Shown in pieces: positions 48,820 to 58,856 of a stretch of 64,000 nucleotides of DNA. The stretch's first letter is position 1; every line of letters begins with the position of its first letter. This DNA comes from Hyphodiscus hymeniophilus. Lineage: Eukaryota > Ascomycota > Leotiomycetes > Helotiales > Hyphodiscaceae. Below the pieces are notes generated by a model that ran no database searches, was not told where the DNA came from, and saw only the letters and a list, made by a program, of their open reading frames with translations. The DNA is taken from NCBI GenBank assembly GCA_016508695.1, contig VNKQ01000019.1, forward strand, positions 682,001 to 746,000, given 5' to 3'. The translations under genes were made by a program, and so were the position numbers.

Positions 48820-49895
48820 GTTGGGTAGATGGGTGATGGTCGAAGAGTGTGAAGACGTGAGGCTGAGGTCGAAATAAGTCGGCTGTTACCGAAGTATGAG
48901 AATTTTGCGTCCGGAATAGAGTAGTGGATTTTCGGTATTCGCTCTCGTAAAGATCGTAGATCTGAAAGAGAGGTCGTAAAAGTGGTGCAAATAAAATCTA
49001 TGCAACCGAAACGCGAGAGAGAAAGTTGGCGTCTCTTGACCCTTGGATGAAAGGAAAGACGAAGAGAACCTGTTGACGCTGAACTACAAATCCTCAGAAA
49101 GACAGACTTTCGAAGGAAATAGAACTGTAGAGGTGAAGCGGTAGTATTTGGTTGATGTGGAAGGGGGATGAGATGGAGGAGAGAGATAGGAAGAACCCTT
49201 TTTTTTTCTTGTGTTGAAGGCGAATCTGTGGCGCTAAACCTTTCTCTTCGGGAAAGGCTGACTAATTTTCCAATGAGAGCCTGGTGAGCGCACCAAGCCC
49301 CTTGTGCTGTTGAGTATTAAGCTTCTCCATGAACAGTTAAATGGATCGGTGATAAGTTCTAAATACCTATTTAATGCCATAGAATTTATCTCCCTTCCAG
49401 ATTACAGCGTATGTGATAGAGATAATTTGTCTCTTGCGTTATGATTGTCCGTATTTTATGATTGCCTGATTTTGCTTTTCCTGGTGGCGGTTTCAGGAGA
49501 GTTTTCCCATATTGTCTGATGAAGCCAGGCGTGTTCCTCATCGTTTTGGATCTCTTTCTTTAGGTGTTGAGGGCATTGGCGTTGGTGACTCGTTGTCTTG
49601 CATCGAGTTCAAAAGCTGGGGTATATCTTTGATAGTCATGGATTGCAGCGAAGACGTTGGAATAAGGAGAGGTATAGAAGGCTCCAACAGAGGTTTAAGC
49701 AGTTACAAAAGATGTCCTGGCTCATACCTGGCTCATACCTGGCTCATTTTTTTCATATCATGGTGAAAAATTGGATCTGAAAGAAGTTCAGTTCTAGCTA
49801 GGTAAGGTATCCTTTTATTGCCCATCCGTAATCGCCATCTTGAATGCAATGCCAATATAATACACTATTGAGATCCTCCTCCCAGTAACTCTGCC
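48820..49895. other. Intergenic, DED1 promoter region
   Basis: 1.08 kb between the DED1 start and the PRE1 stop. Purine-rich on the plus strand near 48.9-49.2 kb, matching pyrimidine-rich leader sequence of DED1, with a T9 run near 49.2 kb. Contains an 11-bp triple repeat. No gene is seen. Confidence 0.55.
49716..49747 (+). repeat. Three tandem copies of an 11-bp unit
   Basis: CCTGGCTCATA is repeated three times (the third loses its last base). Short local duplication just downstream of PRE1. Confidence 0.8.
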
Positions 49896-50616
49896 CTAAG
49901 GGCAAACAACCTTACTATCATCATCATACTCCACTTCCTTGATACCATCCTTCGTAATAACCTTGACCAACATGCCCTTAAAATCAATCGGCAATCTCCT
50001 CTTCAACTCATCCGTGCACATCCTCAAGATTTTCAATCCCTGCTCATAATCGATATCTGGGTGGTGATGCTTATCCAAGATAGACAAGCAGTAGTATTGA
50101 GCATAGCCATGTGCAGCATATGGTAATGGGGCGAGGGACGCTAGGTAGTCGAGCCAGTACAGCGAAGGCTTGTCGGTGATAGGGTCGACACCGCCGAGGA
50201 GGAGGTTCACGTTATATGGCTTGCGAGAGCGAAGGGAGGATGCGAGCTCGCCGCGAACAAAGTGTGCTACGGCAGAAGGGGAGAGATCGATATTATTGCG
50301 CATGGAGTAGAGCTGGGCGTTTGCTTGGATGTATTCTGCGAATTGGACTGAAGGATGTAAGTAGCTGCTAAAGGAAACTCGAGAAATGAAGACTTACTTG
50401 TGTCTCCTGCTTCCCCGGAGAATGCCATTAGAGTGTGCTTATTCAAGGCGCGGGTCTTGTCATCGGATGCCTTGAGAATGGTCGCTCCTCTCATGGCAGC
50501 TTTGGAAGCTACGATGAGGGTGAAATCCTTGCCGGTTATGCCCAGTAATACCTCCCTGTTGGAGCAAAAGCATTAGCACTACTTAGAGCTTGTGGTATAA
50601 GGAGTGCTACTTACAT
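49896..50616 (-). CDS. PRE1: 20S proteasome subunit beta-4 (Pre1/PSMB2)
   Basis: Structural beta subunit of the 20S core; it lacks a catalytic N-terminal Thr and propeptide, as expected. Exons 50615-50616, 50398-50555 and 49896-50347; 203 residues. Motifs: MEVLLGITGKDFTLIVASKA, ATILKASDDKTRALNKHTLM and FSGEAGDT, then QFAEYIQANAQLYSMRN and YYCLSILDKHHHPDIDYE, all diagnostic. The initiator codon is split AT|G by intron 50556-50614 (5' GTAAGT, 3' CAACAG): the only nearby ATG in the exon reads ATG-TAA if unspliced. A second intron is 50348-50397. RRP9 lies divergently 817 bp away. Confidence 0.95.
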
Positions 50617-51433
50617 GATGATTGTGTTGTAAGGTTGAAGTTGAGCTGTGAGTCTGGATGTTTGGGTTGCTCGTAGGCATCGAAGCTTACGCGACAAATC
50701 AAAGGCGGCGCTTTTCGTCAGTGGCACGTGCTCGATCTAGTCCAAATGAATCAAGATCCCTTCTATCTTCTCCAATATAGGGACGTATTAACATACAACT
50801 CTGATAGTATGGTTGGAATGGTAATGAAAGCAACCCAATCTCTTCTTATTTCGGCCGGCTTGCCATAGCTCTTAGCTGCGCGAACCTCCAACTAAGTGGC
50901 GGTCCTCTAGGCTTGTCGACAAACCCCAGAACAGTCAAGTTGAAATCACATTTGTCGATTCTGGACTCGATATCTAAAGCCTGATATGAACGATTTGATG
51001 GGAAGCCTGCTCACACGCTAGAGCTATCTACTGAATGGCTTCGTATATACTTACTTCATTTGAAGCATTAATCATATGCAGTCGGTTTCGAGGTGTACAG
51101 GTGAGCTCCGCAGATCGTTAAACGGATTGGAAGCTCCCCTAGAGGCCAGGAACACTCTACAATTCTCGGATGCCGATGGCGTTACATTCTCCGCAATGAT
51201 TTCTTCTGTCATTAATTAATGCAAAACAGATTGAATAGTCTCTTTGATCACAGATTGCAATGGTATACTCCTGCACGCAAAGTGTCGAAAGCTATCACGT
51301 GACCTTCATCCACATCAATTGTCCACGCTAGGCAGGCCGACAGGGATTCAATGGCAGAAAATATAATTTTTGATTTTATCGACGTCGGGAGTCTCTCCAA
51401 GAAGGTCCTTCACAGACAAGCAAGACAACCACA
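50617..51433. promoter_or_regulatory. Divergent promoter region of PRE1 and RRP9
   Basis: 817 bp between a proteasome gene and a ribosome-biogenesis gene, both growth-linked. It holds one TCACGTGA octamer near RRP9. No Rpn4-type PACE element (GGTGGCAAA) was noticed by eye. Confidence 0.45.
51295..51302. promoter_or_regulatory. TCACGTGA palindrome upstream of RRP9
   Basis: Exact octamer 132 bp upstream of the RRP9 ATG. Same element as in four other promoters of the window. Confidence 0.5.
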
Positions 51434-53182
51434 ATGTCTTCCTTCTTCACAATCCCCGCTTCACAAAAGAAACGGAAACGCACCGAAACAATTGGCCCAC
51501 CCAAAAAGCGTATCGCTTCCTCAAATCCCACTCGAGAATCCAAACCACCTCGCAAACCCCAAAGAGACGACTCCATATCTGGCAGCGACGACGACTCGGA
51601 CCCCGACCCAAGAAATGGAATCGAAGATGAAGAGCTTGAATCGAGTTCTGGGGAAGAAGGCGGAGGAGATGAGGAAGCAACAGCAGCAGAACGGCGTCTA
51701 CGGCTCGCTGAACGGTATCTCGAGAATATCCGTACCGAAGTGGACGAAGTAGGTTTCGACGCTGAAGAAATCGACCGCGATCTTATTGCCGAACGTTTAA
51801 AGGAAGATGCCCTAGAATCCAAGGGTCGCATGTACAGAAACCTCGCGGCAGAACTGAGTTTTGGAGAAGCGCAACATAGTTGGTTCCAGACCAATAGCGA
51901 GAGTTATACGAGTGTGGCTACTTGTGCGCCGTTCGTCTATACGGTATCTAAGGATTTGTGTCTGATCAAGTGGAGGGTGCAGGAATTACCTAGGGATCAG
52001 TGGCTACCGAAGGGGAGGAGGAAACAAAAGAAGAAGAGGCCGCCGCCAAAGAGAAAGCCCGAACAGGTTGCTTTTGTAAGGGGTGATAAGAAGCAGGTCA
52101 AAGACAATGCATACAAGGGACATGTAGATTCAATCCTCACTGTTGCAGCGAGTCAGGACGGGAAATTTGTGGTGACTGGTGGGAAAGACCGGAGGATTGT
52201 TGTTTGGGATGCGAATACGCTCAAATGCTTGAGAGTGTTCTCCCAGCATCGAGATACAGTTACGAGCCTGGCGTTTCGGAGAGGTACGAACCAACTTTTC
52301 TCGAGTTCGAAGGACAGAACGATCAAAGTCTGGAGTTTGGACGAATTGGCATATGTGGAAACACTGTTTGGTCACCAAGACGAAGTAGTTGATATCGCAG
52401 CTCTAGCTCAAGAACGATGTATCAGTGTTGGAGCTCGAGATCGCACTGCGAGATTATGGAAAGTGGTTGAAGAATCGCAGCTGGTATTTCGTGGAAGTGG
52501 AGGTGAGAAGAAATCGAAGTCAGGCAGCGGAGCACCAAAGGTTCTCGAAGGCAGCATGGATCGCGTGGCTATGATTGACGAGGAGATGTTCGTTACAGGT
52601 GGCGACAACGGGTGTATAAGTCTATGGGTCATTCACAAGAAGAAACCTGTATTCACTCTTCCGCTGGCTCATGGGATAGACCCTCCTCTGAAGCCTGATG
52701 AGGCATCTGCTGAAATGGACCCTGAGAAAAGGATTGTGCCCGCGCCGCAGCCGAGGTGGATTACAGCTCTCGCTACTATACCTTACTCGGATGTGATCTT
52801 GAGTGGGAGTTGGGATGGTCAGGTGAGGGCTTATAGAGTCAGTGATGACAAGAAGAAGATCGAGACGATGGGTGTCCTGGGATTCTCATCATCTAAGCAG
52901 GTTAACGGTGTACACATGGATGGCAATGTCCAATCTCATGACGAGACCCAGTCCGGCGTCAAAGGAGTGGTAAACGACATCTCTGTCTTCGAACGCGGCG
53001 ATCGAGGTAAAGACGGTGCCTGTGTAGTCGTTGCAGTTGGCAAAGAACACCGAATGGGACGATGGAAGAAATTCCAGGGGAAGAATGGAGCAATAGTCTT
53101 TGAGGTCCCCAAGATAGAAAAGGCGAAGGTTAACGGCGTTGTAGAAGCATCGGAGCGTGTGGAAATGAATGGATTTGTATGA
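51434..53182 (+). CDS. RRP9: U3 snoRNP protein RRP9 (U3-55K), WD40
   Basis: Nucleolar WD40 protein that binds the U3 snoRNA box B/C motif for 18S rRNA processing. Intronless, 582 residues. Starts MSSFFTIPASQKKRKRT (nuclear localisation signal) with a long acidic Ser-rich stretch (SGSDDDSDPDPRN), then RYLENIRTEVDEVGFDAEEIDRD, a conserved pre-WD motif of the family. WD repeats follow: GHVDSILTVAASQDGKFVVTG, WDANTLKCLRVFSQHRDTVTS, SKDRTIKVWSLDELAYVETLFG, VGARDRTARLWKV, VTGGDNGCISLWV and ILSGSWDGQVRAYR. The stop lies 152 bp from the convergent SAD1 stop. Confidence 0.95.
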   Translation: MSSFFTIPASQKKRKRTETIGPPKKRIASSNPTRESKPPRKPQRDDSISGSDDDSDPDPRNGIEDEELESSSGEEGGGDEEATAAERRLRLAERYLENIRTEVDEVGFDAEEIDRDLIAERLKEDALESKGRMYRNLAAELSFGEAQHSWFQTNSESYTSVATCAPFVYTVSKDLCLIKWRVQELPRDQWLPKGRRKQKKKRPPPKRKPEQVAFVRGDKKQVKDNAYKGHVDSILTVAASQDGKFVVTGGKDRRIVVWDANTLKCLRVFSQHRDTVTSLAFRRGTNQLFSSSKDRTIKVWSLDELAYVETLFGHQDEVVDIAALAQERCISVGARDRTARLWKVVEESQLVFRGSGGEKKSKSGSGAPKVLEGSMDRVAMIDEEMFVTGGDNGCISLWVIHKKKPVFTLPLAHGIDPPLKPDEASAEMDPEKRIVPAPQPRWITALATIPYSDVILSGSWDGQVRAYRVSDDKKKIETMGVLGFSSSKQVNGVHMDGNVQSHDETQSGVKGVVNDISVFERGDRGKDGACVVVAVGKEHRMGRWKKFQGKNGAIVFEVPKIEKAKVNGVVEASERVEMNGFV

Positions 53183-53334
53183 GCATTGCATGGAGTCGTG
53201 GGTGTGCATAGCAAGGCATCATGTGTCGATTAGCGGCATTTCCACTCAAAGAGTAGGCCATAATATACTGGTTGACTATCATATCTCATACAATTTGCTC
53301 CCCTAAATATCTTCCCCCTGTAGCAGAGAGACAA

Positions 53335-54962
53335 TCATCTCTCCTTCCCCTTCCCATCCCTTCTCCGCTCCCAAATCTGCAAATAACTCTCCCCAAGATA
53401 CAACAACTCCTTTTGCGTCTTTTCAACATATAGATCCTGCACCTGAATCCATTCCTCCCTCGCCCGATCCCGAACCTGCACTTTCCACACTTTCTTCTCT
53501 TCGCCGCCCTCGACACTATCTTCCCTTCCTCGTACCGCTTCATGGACAATGTTCGCTACCAGATCGTACCAAATTGGATCTCCCGGTCGGTGGTGATTTG
53601 GAGAGGGCTCCACGTAAGGCGCCATATCCAAATTCCTCGCATCGAATGTGACGATGGTGGGGTTTCGCTCGGACACGAATTTGTTCTTTGAGAAGCGCTT
53701 GACGTGGAATAGCAGGTATGGTGGGAGGGGATGCACTAAGCGGTATCTTCTCCGAGAATTGAGATGTTCTTGTGCTTTTAGGCCGTCGTATTTTGAGAGG
53801 ATGTTTGTGAGAGGTACTTGTGGGATGATGTTCTGTTGTAACTCATCCTGAAATAGAGGTGCCGTGGGAAGATCCAGCGTGAGCATCATGAACCGGTTGA
53901 CATCCGTCTTTACTTCTGCCGCCTCCTCAAACCGTAATCGATCGCCTGCATCGGCTTTCGCTGTGATCTCCTGGCTTTCTACCTTTAGCTTCCCTTGGAA
54001 CACTTGCTGAATTATCGAACTCCCCGGCTTCGTCTTACTTCCCCCAATGCAAGGTGCATATTATTCAGGAACCAGGATAGAAAATCCGCAGGATCTGATT
54101 GTGTTGTGAGCGTGAACTTCTTGTTTGATTTTAGGGAAATTTCCTGCAGTAGCTCGTGGGGCGAGACGTGCGATTTGAAAGCTCGAGGATTCCAGATCTT
54201 GCGCACCAGAATCGATAATCGCTTCGCCAGCTCTGGTTTTGTGCCAAAGGACTCCAGCATGAAGTAATTCCGTAAAGGCGGGACGTGGGAAAGTGCTTGA
54301 ACTACTACATTAAAGTAATCGTTGTCCTTGATGTTGTTCATCCCCACGAAACCAGGTACATATTCCTTCCCTCCTAAAGCCCACGCAGTCTTTGCTTCTC
54401 GATCCATAGCCATGACCTGCTGTTTTGTATACGTAGGATCGGACACGAATTTGATGTCCTCCAAACTCTTGTTCTTGACCTCGTAACCTTCTGGCAGAAC
54501 GTAAACTTTCTGCGTCTGCATGTTGATGTACACATGATGCCCCACTTCCAGCGCATGAAAGTAGGCGTGGGATTTTGGTCCTCGACCTTGGTAGTATTTT
54601 CCACACACGAGACAAGCGTAGACATTTATGTTGGAGAGCGAGACGGAGCAGAGTTTCTCGAAATCGAAATCCAGCACTTTGCGGTCTATCGTGTCAAGGT
54701 ATAGGTCATCAAATCCTTCTACTGGCGCAGCTTGCCGCGTAACTGGTATTATATCATCTTCCTCTGCTTCTTCTTCTTCTTCCTTTATCCCATGTTCTCC
54801 ATTGTGTTCAGCGGCTGGTACGATCTCTTCGACTTTTGTTCGTGCAGGCAGCTCGGAGCCATTGTGCAATTCGTGAAAGTTGTCGACGCGCGATTTCTTG
54901 GATGCTGGTGAGTCTGTACCTGCGACATCTTCCAAAGCTTCTGCAGCTTGTCGTTTCGCCAT
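53335..54962 (-). CDS. SAD1: U4/U6.U5 tri-snRNP protein SAD1 (USP39-like), interrupted by a one-base shift
   Basis: Splicing factor required for tri-snRNP stability, a catalytically dead ubiquitin-hydrolase homologue. Start ATG 54962 (MAKRQAAEALEDVAG). Acidic linker, then a zf-UBP domain (CLVCGKYYQGRGPKSHAYFH). In the UCH domain the catalytic-Cys region reads VGMNNIKDNDYFNVVVQAL, with no Cys, as expected. The Cys-less core and WFLNNMHLALG are followed, one base out of frame, by GSKTKPGSSIIQQVFQGKLKV. The shift sits at a C5 run on the plus strand (54041-54045); one more base restores a family-typical junction. A 32-bp intron is formally possible but would delete conserved residues. Since SAD1 is a core splicing gene, sequence error is the likely cause. 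Confidence 0.9.
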
Positions 54963-55669
54963 ATTGTTTGGAGTGAGGTAGAGATTGGAGGTCGTTGTGG
55001 ATGGATAAGTCACGGTTTTTTCGAGGTCGCGGCTCAGGCAAATCTTGGCGACAAGGCTGGCAGCACTTTTAATTCGCCTCGCCTCCGCAACCTGTGCATT
55101 GCCTTTAACGACATGATATGCAGACGTTAGTTTTCCATTGATTTGCAAATACCTTTGTATTTTAAAAGGAATCATAACACGCTTCCAAACGGTTCAAGTG
55201 GCCAATCATTCGACACTTAATATGCTAGGCGTGGAAACATGAAAGCCTGTCCAGCCTGGCACATCTGGGCTTGCTCAATCAACAAGCTCCATGCTTAGCA
55301 AGAGACCCTTCTTTCTCTTATTGTTGAAATGGGATTACTCATATGGTAAAATTTTAAAAAACTATGCTTGAAAATGCAGAAAAGATGGTATCTTTAAGTT
55401 GCGAAAAAGTCCACAGGATGATGGCTTTTACAGCATTTTCTATTACGTCTTTCTCCCCATCGGTACGCATACTTTATTATTCTTGACACTTCTTAATACA
55501 GCATCCGTTGAGCCTTTGCTGCTACTGTAGCGCTTGGCCGACGTCCCCATTTTTCAGCAATCTGCTGAGTTTACCGAATCATCTTAATATTCTTCCTTCA
55601 TCTGGACAAGCAACTGGCCTACGGAGAATCTATTAGACCTCTGCATTGCTGGGAATTGTGGTTAAGAGA
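54963..55669. other. Intergenic
   Basis: 707 bp upstream of SAD1 and downstream of the MDR remnant. An in-frame extension of SAD1 to 55175 has no conserved sequence. No other feature is seen. Confidence 0.5.
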
Positions 55670-56440
55670 TTACCGACCAGTGTTGATTCCCTTGAATAAA
55701 TCGACGAGAGCCTGTTCAGCCGCTGCTAGGCCGCCCTTGATAATGGTCTCCTTTGGCTGCAGCTTTCCCTCGACCAGCCATTGACAGAGCTCTTGGTACG
55801 CAGCAGGGAATCTATCCTGGAAGTCTAAAACAAGGAGTCCTTCCATGCTTCCGATATTTAGTAATCCTGGACTGAGAGTTGCAAAGGAAAGGAGTGCAAC
55901 TCACCGAAGCCTCTTTCTGTTGACCTAACGTTCTTGTAAGAAATCAGCCTCAGTGCCATCGACTGTAAGCATTATTGAATAAGATAACTTTAACACAGTT
56001 GGGTCATCTGTGTTGTACCCACTGATGCATATATCATGTCAGTAATATGCTCGCCCTCTCCCCGCCAGGCAAGGAGCAGAAAGCTTAGCACCGCATATCG
56101 CAAACTTTGCGTGGACCTTTGCTTTCCCAAGCGCAAGGTCTAATACCTCCCCACCAACTTTAACGAAGAAAACGTCTATCAGATCTGTTGTTTTCTCGTC
56201 GAACTGCTTCGCAAAATCTGCGTCTTTGTAGTTCAAAGCGTCACATCCCAACTCTTTCAACCCTTGCACTTTGTCTACCGTTCCAGCGATTACCAGTACT
56301 TTAGCGCCTTTGATCAGTGCAATTTGACAGGCAATGCTTCCAGTTGCGCCAGCTGCTCCTGATACAAAAACGAAATCGCCTGCTTTTACCTGCGCAACAT
56401 CAATCATTTCAATGTAAGCAGAACAGGTCGAGGGCGAGAG
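55670..56440 (-). pseudogene. Truncated MDR (NADP-dependent alkenal/prostaglandin reductase-like) remnant
   Basis: The cofactor domain is recognisable: VSGAAGATGSIACQIALIKGAK (Rossmann), ELGCDALNYKDADFA and DVFFVKVGGEVLDLAL (family: YFDNVGGE), then GYNTDDPTVLK, and a good C-terminus EGLLVLDFQDRFPAAYQEL...LQPKETIIKGG...LVDLFKGINTGR to TAA at 55670-55672. The N-terminal catalytic domain is missing: upstream of SAYIEMIDVAQVKAGD I find no family sequence. Joins near 56.03 kb and 55.95 kb need weak splice sites or indels. It is best read as a decaying gene, though a mis-assembled one cannot be excluded. Confidence 0.72.
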
Positions 56441-57388
56441 AGTCGAGCGACCGTTTCTTTTTTCTTCTTTGCTCGTCTTCCGGCGCTCATGTTATGTATG
56501 CAATCCTACTGACTCCCTCTCTTGTGGGTGCTCAATTCTTCAATCAAGCGCTGGAAATATAGCTTCTTGAACAAGCATCTTCCGCTCAGAAATACCATGA
56601 GCCAAACCGTCAGTCAAATCAAATGTTCAGTCGAGCTCTAATAATACAAATCTTGTTTTCAAATGATAAAAATATTTCCTACAAGACTTTAAGCTGTGTT
56701 AACTCCGAATGTTCGATGTGTAAATCGCAACCCTCACATGCACAATATCCTCTTCCTAAGTCTGGCTATGAATAACCTCCTTCCAAGCATAAATCACTAA
56801 AATATCACAACACAGCTGAGTTGTAACCCTAATGTAGACAGAATAAATCTTGTGGAATGCTGTATACTGTGGTGCGCACTATGAAGAACGACATCATTAG
56901 GCATGCTGGTCTTTGCGGGCACATAAATGGCGACAATTCTGTCTCGGGTTTGAAGTGCTACTGAAAGGCCATGCAATCAATGCCAATCATAAGACCTAAA
57001 ATTTTAAGCAGCATCAGGTAAGAAGACAAACGACAATGCAGACAGTCAATCGCCGCTTTTTCTTCACGGCGCCAGTGGACTAATAGGGGGAATGTACTTT
57101 ATGGTAAGATATGACTTTGGTAACCAATACAGCGCAAGTAGTCGGGATTGTCAATTTATCCAGAGTTGATCGCTCCATCAAATGGGTAAGTTGGTGGCAA
57201 CCTTCCTTATTCCACCACTGAAAGGTTATCTAAAGGAACAAACTGCCTTGCGCCAGATAATTCTTCATAAAAGTGAATCTGGCATCGTTGAGGCTGTGCT
57301 CATTTCTGTCTCTGAGATCCTGCTTGCTTGAATGTTCTCCCTCGCTTGATGGACTTCTCCTTCTGGCTCCTCCGCAAACTCAAATGCT
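56441..57388. other. Intergenic, AT-rich
   Basis: 0.95 kb with no supported gene. The lost N-terminus of the MDR remnant would be expected around 56.45-56.9 kb, but no family motif is visible there. Confidence 0.55.
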
Positions 57389-58237
57389 CTACCTCACTGA
57401 ACACGCCTCATGCTGGATGATTGCTTTGACAAAAATCTCAGCTATTGGTAAATGGATATCCATATTGACAATCCTGAAATAGTCCTGGCACAACATCATG
57501 AAACGCAAAATCTCGCTCCAAGCGATTCTGTTGGTTTCCTTCCATCTCCGTAGGGTATCGAAATGAGCAGCACAGTCTTCCAGACGCTCGAGGGTGTAAT
57601 TCTCCAACTTGTCGTGATCAATGCCATTCAGAGAAGCGACGTTGTTGGCAATGAGATCGACGCTCTCCAGGCTGCTGAAATTGCTGATCAATCGCATCCA
57701 ACCAAGTTGGCCTTCAATTTCCATACGCATCCAGAATCTGCTCAACGCGACGTGCTTGATCTTTCTCAGACTCATGTAAGAGCTATTTCCTCCACCATCG
57801 ATGGATCGATAAATCTTGTCATGGGCATCGTGGAAAGAACCTCGCATGTATCTTGGCACAGGAGGGGAGTAGAACGGGTCGGTACTGTACAGGAGAAGGG
57901 TGTCATTCTCGCCATCAAATCGAATGATCTTTGGAGAGTCTCTCGCACAAAGCACCAGGGTATGAGCTTCCAATATGACATCTCTGGAGACTGTGCAAGC
58001 CTGAAGCATTCCTGGTGGAGGGGCAGAAGTCTTGAATCGAACGGTTTCCTCATTGGGACGGTTGTATGGTTCGACTGGGAGGATTCGAGGTCCAGGGAGT
58101 GCGTTTTTCCAGATCTTGATCTGAATCTCCATAGGAAGCTTGGAGAATGAAAAGAAGGTTGGCGGATGGGGGTTTTCATTGTGATCTCGTTGAGAGCGTG
58201 TTCCACTATTGGGAAACTGGGAGGTGAGTTGGACCAT
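57389..58237 (-). CDS. 2EXR-domain protein (second copy)
   Basis: Intronless, 282 residues. The 2EXR signature FFSFSKLPMEIQIKIWKNAL is near residue 28, followed by PRILPVEPYN and the typical LQACTVSRDVILEAHTLVL and FDGENDTLLL. The C-terminus contains mixed helices without further motifs. Function unknown, as for the family. Similarity to the 7.1-kb gene is limited to the domain, so this is not a recent tandem copy. Confidence 0.85.
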   Translation of the reverse strand: MVQLTSQFPNSGTRSQRDHNENPHPPTFFSFSKLPMEIQIKIWKNALPGPRILPVEPYNRPNEETVRFKTSAPPPGMLQACTVSRDVILEAHTLVLCARDSPKIIRFDGENDTLLLYSTDPFYSPPVPRYMRGSFHDAHDKIYRSIDGGGNSSYMSLRKIKHVALSRFWMRMEIEGQLGWMRLISNFSSLESVDLIANNVASLNGIDHDKLENYTLERLEDCAAHFDTLRRWKETNRIAWSEILRFMMLCQDYFRIVNMDIHLPIAEIFVKAIIQHEACSVR

Positions 58238-58856
58238 ATCTGCTTGGCCTTTGAAGACAGATATCTTGTCTATCTAAAACAGATTAGCTTCAACATTCTT
58301 CAAAAGTTTCAAGCAAACCTACCAATTTTCACAAAGACTATTTCAGGTGGGCAAAGAATGTCTGAAGGTGAAATTCGTCAAAGATATGATCCAATCGAGT
58401 TTTTGAATTTGTCGCTTGATCTACGGAACGGAAAAACAGAAACAATAGCGAACGATACGTCAGGTACAAAAACTCACAATTCACGACCTATAAAATCCCC
58501 ATCAAAGTGAATCAGCTAAAATCTGTATATTCACCAGTAATGACTTGATTTATTCTCATTGATATCAAAGGGCATAACATGTGATTAGTAGTCATAACTC
58601 AGGGGTTCAGGGGTCATTTAGCGAGATTCGCGTTCCGAATGCTTTCTCACTAACATTCAGATTCAAGATAACGTGCTGGATAGCTTGAGACATGAGCTCA
58701 ATAGGGACGGTGGAGATGTCTTAACTTACTCTATCGTCAATGGCAAAACTCCCCACAAGGCGAAGATCCAAGTCTTACAGCTTAAAAGGAAATTTAGCTC
58801 AACCCACGTAAAGCCTCCCTTTCTTTGACCTCCCAAAACTAGAGCTTCCAAACTCA
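58238..58856. other. Intergenic
   Basis: 619 bp between the 2EXR start and the MFS transporter stop. A small plus-strand frame (58166-58510) has no domain. Confidence 0.55.
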
